Made by a program: the position numbers and the translations under genes | NCBI GenBank assembly: GCA_023300065.1 | Contig: JALZWJ010000284.1 | Location: 1-11,276, forward strand | DNA: 11,276 nt | Direction of reading: 5' to 3' | Source of the DNA: Akkermansiaceae bacterium | Lineage (GTDB): Bacteria; Verrucomicrobiota; Verrucomicrobiia; Verrucomicrobiales; Akkermansiaceae | In this document: piece after piece, positions 1 through 5,636 of the stretch | Position numbering within the stretch: position 1 is the stretch's first letter | Layout of the letters: each line of letters begins with the position of its first letter | The notes under the pieces: model-generated | Seen by the model: the letters and a program-made list of their open reading frames with translations, nothing else | What the model was told of the DNA's origin: nothing | Databases searched by the model: none

Positions 1-1197
1 GAGGCGTTTTCACAGCTGAGGGATTGTCTGGAGGGGATGCCAAAGAGTCGCCGTAAGAATGCGCGACGCGTCATCTTCTTCGATGAACTTCCGTGGCTTG
101 ATACTCATCGTTCACGCTTCCTTTCTGCTTTGGGGCATTTTTGGAATGAATGGGCCTCGCAGCAGAAGGATGTGATTTTGGTGGTCTGTGGATCGGCGGC
201 GACGTGGATGATCCGGCGGCTCCTTTTCGACCGTGGCGGGTTGCATAATCGGGTGACGGCGCGTCTAAATCTGGAGCCGTTTTCGCTCGCGGAGATCGAG
301 AGCTTTCTGCGAATGCGCGGGATCAAACTGACGCGCAAGCAGGTGGCGGAAGTGGCGATGGTGACGGGTGGGATTCCTCATTATTTGAATGAAGTGCAAA
401 AGGGGAGGTCGGTTGAACAAATCATTGAGGATTTGTGTTTCCGAAAGAGCAGCTTGCTACGGGATGAGTTTGATAAGCTCTACCACTCGCTTTTTGCGCA
501 CGCGGATAAGCATGTCGAGGTGGTGCGCGCGCTGGCCAAAAAACGAACTGGCTTAACACGTGGCGAGATTGTCAAAGCGACCTCGCTCGCTTCTGGAGGC
601 GGTCTGACCTCGGTTCTGCGTGAGTTAGAGGAATCCGGATTTATTGCAGGGACCTTGCCCTATGGGATGAGGAAGAAGGACATTCACTATCGGCTCATCG
701 ATGAGTATTCGCACTTTTACCTGACCTGGATTGAGCCCGCGAAACGCCGGAAGCAGAGCTGGCAGAAGGTGGTGGGGAACGCGAAATGGAAGGCCTGGAG
801 TGGCTACGCTTTTGAGTCGTTATGTCATCGCCATATCCCTGAGATCAAAGCTGCCTTAGGGGTCGCGGCGGTTAGCACGGAGGTCTCGACCTTTCGGAAA
901 GAGGGGAAAGGGAAGTCTGTGCAGGGTGCTCAAATTGACCTCGTGATCGATCGTGCCGATGGGGTCATCCATCTCTGTGAGATCAAATTCTCAGCAACGC
1001 CATTCGGGATCGATAAACGATACGCGGCGGAACTCCAAAACAAGCTGGATGTTTTTCAGTCGGAGTTGGGTGGACGGAAAGCGCTCTTCCTCACCTTTAT
1101 TACGGCTTCTGGTTTGAAGAGAAATGACTACCAGGGCGTCTTGGTTCAGCAAGAAGTCGAGCTCGATGACCTCTTTCGTGAAGTCATCGAGGATTGA
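1..1197 (+). CDS. AAA+ ATPase with C-terminal PD-(D/E)XK nuclease-like domain (5' end outside window)
   Basis: The reading frame is open to the left edge, so the gene begins upstream. Residues below are numbered from the internal ATG at 37. The Walker A loop is missing because it lies outside the window. Walker B is visible as VIFFDE (12-17), followed by a sensor-like VCGSAATWM (50-58) and the PFSLAEIE (81-88) and GGIPHYL (111-117) segments typical of COG1672/DUF234-type ATPases. Residues about 160-222 look like a winged helix. The C-terminal part carries E260, then D301 and E315-x-K317 in QIDLVID...LCEIKFS, a PD-(D/E)XK-like arrangement. Family members are often stand-alone ATPases of unknown substrate, sometimes linked to mobile DNA or toxin-like roles. 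The stop is TGA, with a hairpin 8 nt later. Family assignment is confident; biological role is unknown. Confidence 0.85.
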   Translation, partial: EAFSQLRDCLEGMPKSRRKNARRVIFFDELPWLDTHRSRFLSALGHFWNEWASQQKDVILVVCGSAATWMIRRLLFDRGGLHNRVTARLNLEPFSLAEIESFLRMRGIKLTRKQVAEVAMVTGGIPHYLNEVQKGRSVEQIIEDLCFRKSSLLRDEFDKLYHSLFAHADKHVEVVRALAKKRTGLTRGEIVKATSLASGGGLTSVLRELEESGFIAGTLPYGMRKKDIHYRLIDEYSHFYLTWIEPAKRRKQSWQKVVGNAKWKAWSGYAFESLCHRHIPEIKAALGVAAVSTEVSTFRKEGKGKSVQGAQIDLVIDRADGVIHLCEIKFSATPFGIDKRYAAELQNKLDVFQSELGGRKALFLTFITASGLKRNDYQGVLVQQEVELDDLFREVIED

Positions 1198-1204
1198 TTA
1201 TTAC

Positions 1205-1240
1205 TCGCCAAAAGTGGTGTTTTAGAGGGTGTTTTGGCGA
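1205..1240 (+). terminator. Hairpin after the ATPase gene, possible terminator
   Basis: A perfect 9-bp inverted repeat, TCGCCAAAA (1205-1213) and TTTTGGCGA (1232-1240), encloses an 18-nt loop. The loop and right arm contain the direct repeat GGTGTTTT (1216-1223 and 1228-1235). It starts 8 nt after the ATPase stop codon. No T-tract follows the right arm, so it is either a weak terminator or a 3'-end stabilising structure. Confidence 0.35.
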
Positions 1241-1392
1241 CTAATAGGAAGTTGTCTGAAAAATAATCACAGGGGGAATGTCCTGTTAATGGCGGCGGCC
1301 GAGTTCCGAGAGTTTGACTTGGGTTCCCGCCCTGTTAGGGATGGTGAGCTAGGGTGGACGTAATTCAGCGGACTCGGATGGCAGTGGAAACG

Positions 1393-1686
1393 ATGAATTT
1401 TAATAGAATGAGGGCGGCTGTTTTGGTGGTGATGAGTTCGGCTTTACTTGCTTGTGAGGAGTCGAGGGCGAAGGAGAGGGGCCGGTTGGCGGTGAAGGTC
1501 CGAAAGTTGGAGGCGAAGATTGCTGAGATTGATACGGAGTTTCGGGAGGTTAAGGTGGCGGTCTCGAAGTTGGGTTTTGAGATTGAGGATTTCGGGACGG
1601 AAAATTGGAAAACGAATGTGCCTGATGTGGAGTATCAATTTGAGCAGCTGCAGCGGTCTGTTTCTGAGATGGGGGGCGCGTTTTGA
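1393..1686 (+). CDS. Small coiled-coil lipoprotein, unknown function
   Basis: From the ATG at 1393 the product is 97 residues. It opens with a lipoprotein signal: Asn/Arg n-region, hydrophobic RAAVLVVMSSA, then lipobox LLAC with the lipidated Cys at residue 21. The rest is charged and shows heptad-like hydrophobic spacing (about residues 33-70, rich in K, E, R with V/L/I/F), so it is probably a helical coiled coil tethered to a membrane facing the periplasm. The tail (NVPDVEYQFEQLQRS and on) is also helical in character. The frame stays open upstream to a GTG at 1354, but the 1393 start places the signal peptide best. It has no operon partner, with hairpins or gaps on both sides. I do not recognise a named family; Lpp-like or other small envelope spacer proteins are possible analogues by architecture only. 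Confidence 0.6.
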   Translation: MNFNRMRAAVLVVMSSALLACEESRAKERGRLAVKVRKLEAKIAEIDTEFREVKVAVSKLGFEIEDFGTENWKTNVPDVEYQFEQLQRSVSEMGGAF

Positions 1687-1983
1687 GAGAAGGGGGCCAT
1701 GGATAGAGCTACCTAGAAATCCACGAAGGTGCGGTCATTTTTTGATGATGATGAGGGGCACCCTCCCGTGACGTTATACCACGCCTTCGTCATGCCTTGC
1801 CATTTCATCGCTCGCGCTTCTACGAGTGGGCAGGTGTTCCGTGACCCGTCGGTAGAATTTGCGCTCTTACGTGAACTCCCATGAAGGAGTTGTCGCCTTG
1901 CGGGATGAGCTGGCGCAGGGCTAGCGCTGTCGGTCAGTCCGAGCCCTAAGGATTTGCGAAATCTTATTTTTAGAGCCGCCGGT
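1687..1983. other. Gene-poor intergenic stretch
   Basis: About 300 bases between the small lipoprotein and the tandem repeat hold no intact gene in either direction. Reading frames are short and broken. The only recognisable trace is the possible transposase fragment near 1756-1884. No clear promoter or T-tailed terminator was seen. Confidence 0.6.
1756..1884 (+). pseudogene. Possible relic of a REP-associated (Y1-type HUH) transposase
   Basis: Frame 1 reads ...DDDEGHPPVTLYHAFVMPCHF (Y at 1777-1779, M at 1792-1794), continuing to a TGA at 1882-1884. Family knowledge: Y1_Tnp/TnpA-REP transposases carry a conserved segment of the form (D/G)-x-R-Y-x-L-x-A-(F/Y/W)-V-V-M-P-N-H-V-H, whose two histidines are the HUH metal ligands. 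Here one V is missing, N is replaced by C and the last H is lost. There is no start codon or full-length frame, and the preceding segment looks frameshifted. If the reading is right this is a dead fragment. The match is short, so chance resemblance is quite possible. Confidence 0.25.
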
Positions 1984-2015
1984 GATGGGCCCGATGGCCC
2001 GATGGCCCGATGGCC
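1984..2015. repeat. 8-bp tandem repeat (GATGGCCC, about four copies)
   Basis: Consecutive units are GATGGGCCC (1984-1992, one extra G), GATGGCCC (1993-2000), GATGGCCC (2001-2008) and GATGGCC (2009-2015). The last unit touches the stop codon of the minus-strand four-helix-bundle gene (CTA at 2015-2017), so it forms the start of that gene's 3' untranslated region. The GGGCCC core is itself palindromic. Confidence 0.85.
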
Positions 2016-2443
2016 TAGACGGCGGCGGGAGTCTCGGAGCGTTGATCGGTCCGTGGTTCGCTGCGGTGATCGGCGCGCGGGTCAGCGCGTTCGAGGCTTT
2101 GGCGGAAGTTATCGAGCATTTTAGACTCACGCTTCAGCATGTTGACGATGGCGGCTTCTTCAACTTCTGTGATGAGTTCGCGCTCGCCGAAGAAGATGAT
2201 GAGGTTTGCGATTTCGAGGGTTGCTCCACGAGCGCGGCCTACGAAGTCGGCGAATTCAACTTTGGTCGGACAGCTGCTGCCATCTGCGAGGATACCAGAG
2301 ATCTGCCAACTGCATTCACGCAGACGGGTTGCGAAGGTTGTTTTTCCCTGAGTGTCAATGCCATCGGCGAGGTCGGCAATACGATGCCCGATCTCGGTTG
2401 CCATTTTCCATACCTCTAGGTTTTCAAATCGAAAGTCAGCCAC
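2015..2443 (-). CDS. Four-helix-bundle protein (23S rRNA intervening-sequence type) with repetitive tail
   Basis: With the GTG at 2443 the product is 142 residues. It starts VADFRFENLEVWKMA, matching the usual F-E-x-L-x-V-W opening of the TIGR02436/S23-ribosomal-like four-helix-bundle family. Later segments (QISGILADGSS at 48-57, FADFVGRARGATLEIANLI at about 65-83) match the conserved region where the family has I-A-E-G and an A-R-G-S/A-x-x-E helix. Family members are usually about 115-130 residues, are often encoded within 23S rRNA intervening sequences or as free-standing genes, and have no established biochemical function. Residues 119-138 add a basic/acidic tail of five R-[AST]-[DE]-x units. 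The frame continues upstream to 2578, but GTG 2443 has an AGGGA ribosome site 7 nt upstream, aligns with family N-termini, and sits just behind a TATAAT box. Confidence 0.85.
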   Translation of the reverse strand: MADFRFENLEVWKMATEIGHRIADLADGIDTQGKTTFATRLRECSWQISGILADGSSCPTKVEFADFVGRARGATLEIANLIIFFGERELITEVEEAAIVNMLKRESKMLDNFRQSLERADPRADHRSEPRTDQRSETPAAV

Positions 2444-2462
2444 GGGGAGTTCCCTACCGTGG
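2440..2462. promoter_or_regulatory. Interrupted palindrome over the start region of the four-helix-bundle gene
   Basis: CCACG (2440-2444) pairs with CGTGG (2458-2462), and the inner GGG (2445-2447) pairs with CCC (2452-2454), leaving a 3-base TAC bulge. The palindrome covers the predicted transcription start, the AGGGA ribosome site and the GTG start. It may be a repressor operator; as an RNA hairpin its 5' arm would lie at or before the predicted transcript start. Confidence 0.3.
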
Positions 2463-2468
2463 ATTATA
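2463..2468 (-). promoter_or_regulatory. -10 box (TATAAT) for the four-helix-bundle gene
   Basis: On the minus strand the sequence is a perfect TATAAT, 19 bases upstream of the GTG at 2443. That would place the transcript start near 2456 and give a leader of about a dozen bases. There is no good -35 box at 16-18 bases; the nearest, TTGCTA, is about 20 bases away. So the -10 is good and the promoter as a whole is moderately supported. Confidence 0.5.
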
Positions 2469-2576
2469 GGGTCTGACAAGTCTCTTCTTAGCAAAGGTAG
2501 TTCAAGGATTAAGATGTCAAAGAGGGGGGCTGATCGGCGATTGCGGGAAGGGGTGGGGATTGGTAGACCTTGTGCC

Positions 2577-3494
2577 ATGAAGAAGCCCCCTTTGATCGCG
2601 ACGCTGGAAGCTGGTGGAACAAAGATGGTCGCGGGTTTGGCGACGGGGCCGGATGGGATCTTAGCCCGAGAGAAGATCGCTACGACAAACCCTGAGGAGA
2701 CGATGGGGCGCTTGGTGGAGTTTTTTAAAATAGCCGTGGGAGAGTATGGCGAGGTGGATGCGCTGGCGGTGGGGACCTTTGGCCCTGCGGATCTTAATGA
2801 GAAATCGCCGACCTATGGATGTATTTTGGAGACGCCAAAGGCTGGTTGGGCGGGGACTGATTTACTGGGGCCGCTGCGGAGAGTTCTCGGCGGAGTGCCG
2901 GCGGTGTTCGAGACAGATGTGAATGCCGCGCTCTTTGGCGAGGCGACTTGGGGGGCGGCGCAGGGGCTGGAGAATGCCGCTTACTTTACGGTGGGGACTG
3001 GAATTGGCGGGGGGATTTTAATCAATGGCGAGCTTGTTCACGGAGTGGGGCATCCCGAGATGGGTCACATGCGGGTGAGTCGGCATGCTGAGGATGGCTA
3101 CGCGGGGTGTTGTCCTTTTCATCAAGATTGTTTAGAGGGATTGGCAAGTGGTCCGGCTTTGGAGGAGCGTTGGAAGAAGGGTGCGGAGGAGTGGAGCCCG
3201 GATCATGTCGCTTGGGAAATCGAGGCGGATTACCTCGCCCAAGCATGCTTGAATGTCCTGATGATCGCGCCGCCGGAGCGGATTATTCTGGGTGGCGGGG
3301 TGATGCACCAAGCGCAGCTCTTCTCGCTAGTGAGAGCACGGTTGGCAGAGCTTCTCAACGGTTACCTCGCCTATGAGGAGTTACGCGGTGACCTAGGTTC
3401 ATTCATCGTGCCTCCGAGTCTCGGCGATGATGCGGGGTTGCTAGGGTGCGTGGCGCTGGGGCAGCGGTTTATTCTACCGCCGCAGGCACGGTAG
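2577..3494 (+). CDS. ROK-family sugar kinase (YdhR/GmuE-like fructokinase)
   Basis: From the ATG at 2577 the product is 305 residues, a normal length for the family. It probably phosphorylates fructose (or a related hexose) with ATP in the cytoplasm. The N-terminal phosphate loop is LEAGGTK (10-16). The catalytic base is Asp114 in ETDVNAA. The second nucleotide loop is TVGTGIGGG (138-146). The sugar-binding GHPEMGH is at 158-164. A zinc site is formed by His164, Cys179, His182 and Cys185 (CPFHQDC), in the pattern known from Bacillus YdhR. ILGGGVM (237-243) and GDDAGLLG (283-290) complete the kinase fold. The open frame extends upstream to 2352, but family alignment (K-P-P-L-I-A-T-L-E-A-G-G-T-K) supports 2577. 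It diverges from the four-helix-bundle gene across 133 bases. No sugar transporter or hydrolase is nearby, so the physiological substrate is inferred from family only. Confidence 0.92.
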   Translation: MKKPPLIATLEAGGTKMVAGLATGPDGILAREKIATTNPEETMGRLVEFFKIAVGEYGEVDALAVGTFGPADLNEKSPTYGCILETPKAGWAGTDLLGPLRRVLGGVPAVFETDVNAALFGEATWGAAQGLENAAYFTVGTGIGGGILINGELVHGVGHPEMGHMRVSRHAEDGYAGCCPFHQDCLEGLASGPALEERWKKGAEEWSPDHVAWEIEADYLAQACLNVLMIAPPERIILGGGVMHQAQLFSLVRARLAELLNGYLAYEELRGDLGSFIVPPSLGDDAGLLGCVALGQRFILPPQAR

Positions 3495-3504
3495 CTCCGT
3501 GGGC

Positions 3505-3687
3505 TCAAAGGTCGTCGTCGAGACGGTAGAAGGCTTTGGGGCTGAGAACAGAAGTGTCGGTGAAGAAGAATTCGGGATTGGTGAGAATAAATCCCGCTGC
3601 CTTGGAGGCCCGCGCCCTCGACATTCTCGGAGGTGATGAGAACGTGATTTTAATCTCCCGTGGGGGGAGCGTTCTGGTCAGAACCAA
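3505..3687 (-). pseudogene. Possible C-terminal remnant of a secreted protein
   Basis: This minus-strand frame ends ...PEFFFTDTSVLSPKAFYRL-DDDL. The pattern F-x-D-T-x-x-x-x-x-K-x-F-Y-R-(L/V) near a C-terminus resembles the ends of large secreted proteins I associate with Verrucomicrobiota. Only about 35 residues look protein-like. The upstream part has no signal peptide or ATG start (the longest frame begins at a TTG) and lies beyond the terminator of the next gene. The opposite strand of the same stretch also reads a clean frame ending at about 3714 (...LDILGGDENVILISRGGS...). At most one of the two is real. It may simply be non-coding. Confidence 0.2.
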
Positions 3688-3719
3688 GCTCCAGCAGACG
3701 ATGAACTCTTGAGATTCTG

Positions 3720-3750
3720 AAAAAAAAACCCCGAGCCGAGGCTCGAGGTT
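3720..3750 (-). terminator. Strong intrinsic terminator of the fusion gene
   Basis: On the minus strand, GC-rich arms of 11 bases with one C/A mismatch (3740-3750 and 3727-3737) form a hairpin. It is followed directly by a run of nine T (3728-3720, the innermost two also able to pair in the stem). It lies 28 bases after the stop of the glycohydrolase/hydrolase fusion gene, as a Rho-independent terminator should. Confidence 0.85.
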
Positions 3751-3777
3751 GGGTTCAGTTTAAGGGGGGGAGTGAGT

Positions 3778-5406
3778 TTACGAATTGGCCCGGGTTAATG
3801 CGCGGCTGGACCAGGTGCTGATGAGGTCGACGACGTATTGGGCGTCGGCGGGTTGGGTGAGGAGGTGATCGGCACCGGAGAGGGAGATGAAGGATTTGGG
3901 GTGGTGGAGGGCCGAGTAAATGAGCCCGGCATTCTCGATACCGACGGTTTGGTCGGTGGGCGAGTGGAGGATGAGAGTCTCGACGTTGCGGAGTTTTTGG
4001 AGGGTTTCGAGCTGTTGATGTTGTTGGAAATCATCGAGGAATTTTTTACCAATGCGGAACGAGCGCCCGGCGAATTTGACTTCCGCTTCGCCCGATTTTT
4101 CAATTTCGGGGATGGCGGCCTCGAAGAGGTGCTGGACATGCTGCGGCTCAGCGGGAGCGCCGATGGTGGCGACGGCTTTGATTTCGTCGATCTTACCAGC
4201 GGCGGCAAGGACGGCGGCTCCTCCGAGGGAGTGACCGACGAGGAGCGAGGGGGCTTGGTGATGGGTGCGGAGCCAATCGGCGGCGGCGAAGAGATCGTCA
4301 ACGTTGGTGAGGAATGAGGAGTCGGCGAATTTACCGGAGGATTTGCCGAGGCCTGCGAAGTCGATGCGGAGGGTGGCGATTCCTTTCGCAGCGAGTCCGC
4401 GTGAAACACGGGTTCCGGGAAGGAAGTCTTTCCCGCAGGTGAAGCAGTGGGCGAAGATGGCGAAGGCTACGGGTGTGCCCTCTGGCATGTCGAGGATGCC
4501 GGCAAGGTGGCCGATCTGGAGCGGGTTTGCGCCTGGTTTGAGCGCGGTGAGAGTTTCGGTGGCGGGGCTTGTCGAGGGGCCCTTTAAGCCAGAGGCTAAT
4601 GAGGCACCGACCTCTCCGTCGCGGGCGGCGAAGAGGAGGGCGAGGAGCATGGCCCGGGCGGAGGTGTCACCGCCGCAGAGGGCGTTTTCACTGATCGCTG
4701 ATTGGAAGGATGCTCCAGGACGGAGGGCGAGGTAGAGGGTGAGTGGGAAGGCTTCGGGCAGATGGCAGGTGAGTCCAAGACTTGTAGAAACAGCGAGGGG
4801 ATCATCACCGATATTTTGGGCGCTTTGCAGGGCGTCTGCGTAGTTGAGTGCCTTGGAATGGCTGGTGTCAGATGCCGTTTGAAAGGCGTCTAAAAAGGAT
4901 GCTCCTGTTTCGATGGCCCGCGTCGCTCTGACAAAGAACTCGGCGACGTCACTGACGGCGAGGTCGCCGTGGGTGAATTCGGTCTGCGCTCTTGCGGCGA
5001 CGATGAGGTCCTCAAGGGGGAGGTCTAGATCGAGGAGAGGGGCGATGCGTGAGGCACCCGCGAGGTCGTTCGAGCCGGAGGGGGATTGCCCTTCGCTGGC
5101 GAGGGTTTCTTTCGATGCTCCATCGAGAAATCCGTCATATGTCTTGGTTTCCGCGAGCCAATCTTGTGTCCATTTTGGTAGATTGAAGCCGTTGTTTTTT
5201 TCGATGGAAGTGGCAAGCCATTGCGTTTGGTCGCCGTAGTGGGTGAGTTGGCCAGCGGTCCGGTTTGGGTGATAATTACTTCCTGGGTCGGTAAATTGGG
5301 AAACTCCGTTGGGGTAAAGTCGGGCAATTTTTCCTTGGTTATAAATCCAGTGAGAGCCGAGCGAGAGGGCATCGGAGACGAGGGAGGCTTGGAGGTATTT
5401 TTTCAC
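3778..5406 (-). CDS. ADP-ribosylglycohydrolase-like / alpha-beta hydrolase fusion protein
   Basis: The product is 542 residues with two domains. Residues 1-about 275 belong to the ADP-ribosylglycohydrolase (DraG/J1-crystallin-like) superfamily: SLVSDALSLGSHWIY (8-22), HYGDQT (56-61), GASRIAPLL (117-125) and CGGDTSARA (244-252). Residues about 293-542 are an alpha/beta hydrolase with AIFAHCFTCGKDF (316-328), oxyanion/nucleophile GHSLGG (Ser393), Asp485 in HSPTDQT and His514 in GADHLL, so the catalytic triad is intact. This hydrolase subtype is best known as the N-terminal half of hydrolase-OsmC proteins; here it is the C-terminal half of a glycohydrolase fusion. A Ser/Thr/Pro linker lies at 277-287. 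There is no signal peptide, so it is probably cytoplasmic. Start: GTG at 5406, the first possible start after an in-frame stop three codons upstream; no clear ribosome site. It is a single-gene unit with a strong terminator. Substrates are unknown. Confidence 0.9.
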   Translation of the reverse strand: MKKYLQASLVSDALSLGSHWIYNQGKIARLYPNGVSQFTDPGSNYHPNRTAGQLTHYGDQTQWLATSIEKNNGFNLPKWTQDWLAETKTYDGFLDGASKETLASEGQSPSGSNDLAGASRIAPLLDLDLPLEDLIVAARAQTEFTHGDLAVSDVAEFFVRATRAIETGASFLDAFQTASDTSHSKALNYADALQSAQNIGDDPLAVSTSLGLTCHLPEAFPLTLYLALRPGASFQSAISENALCGGDTSARAMLLALLFAARDGEVGASLASGLKGPSTSPATETLTALKPGANPLQIGHLAGILDMPEGTPVAFAIFAHCFTCGKDFLPGTRVSRGLAAKGIATLRIDFAGLGKSSGKFADSSFLTNVDDLFAAADWLRTHHQAPSLLVGHSLGGAAVLAAAGKIDEIKAVATIGAPAEPQHVQHLFEAAIPEIEKSGEAEVKFAGRSFRIGKKFLDDFQQHQQLETLQKLRNVETLILHSPTDQTVGIENAGLIYSALHHPKSFISLSGADHLLTQPADAQYVVDLISTWSSRALTRANS

Positions 5407-5636
5407 GTGGTGTTAGCGGTTAGAGGAATCCTTGGTGAGCGGCGCGCGCTTTGGCAAGTGTAGATGGTCTTTTGCCTCGGGGAACCCTTTCTTTTAAAGG
5501 GGGTGTCTTACAGATTGATTCGGCGAGAAAGGATGGCGGAATCTAGGAAATGGAGACCACGGATTGAGCCGAGAAAGCGGGGCTAAGACGGTGTTTCGTG
5601 GCTTTGCTTTCTAGGGATTTCGTTTAAGGTGGCCTT
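5407..5636. other. Divergent intergenic region with small hairpin and imperfect repeats
   Basis: This 230-base region must carry promoters for both the fusion gene (minus) and the DUF1439 lipoprotein (plus), but no convincing -35/-10 pair was seen. It contains a 6-bp hairpin, CCCTTT (5485-5490) and AAAGGG (5496-5501). It also holds two related segments sharing GATTGA and GAGAAAG (5513-5531 and 5562-5577), which could be binding-site copies. Confidence 0.35.

Noticed and set aside
1982..2419. 145-residue plus-strand frame opposite the four-helix-bundle gene
   Set aside because: It is the mirror of a gene with clear family motifs; its own sequence shows no domain, signal or ribosome site.
2352..2576. 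75-residue N-terminal extension of the ROK kinase
   Set aside because: The extension overlaps the oppositely oriented four-helix-bundle gene and its promoter, and known ROK proteins begin a few residues before the E-A-G-G-T-K loop, as the 2577 start does.
1..3494. Defence or mobile island made of the AAA ATPase-nuclease, four-helix-bundle gene and transposase relic
   Set aside because: The genes are on different strands with separate regulation and large gaps, and none has a recognised defence partner; proximity alone is not evidence of a system.
3795..4409. 204-residue minus-strand frame rich in Ser and Pro
   Set aside because: It is a frame-shifted shadow of the alpha/beta hydrolase domain; the Ser/Pro richness reflects the codon pattern, not a real protein.
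3838..4735. Long plus-strand frames (159 and 156 residues) inside the fusion gene
   Set aside because: They are antisense shadows produced by the strong G-rich bias of the plus strand here; composition is low-complexity (G, E, V or R, A, P) and the minus-strand gene has complete catalytic motifs.
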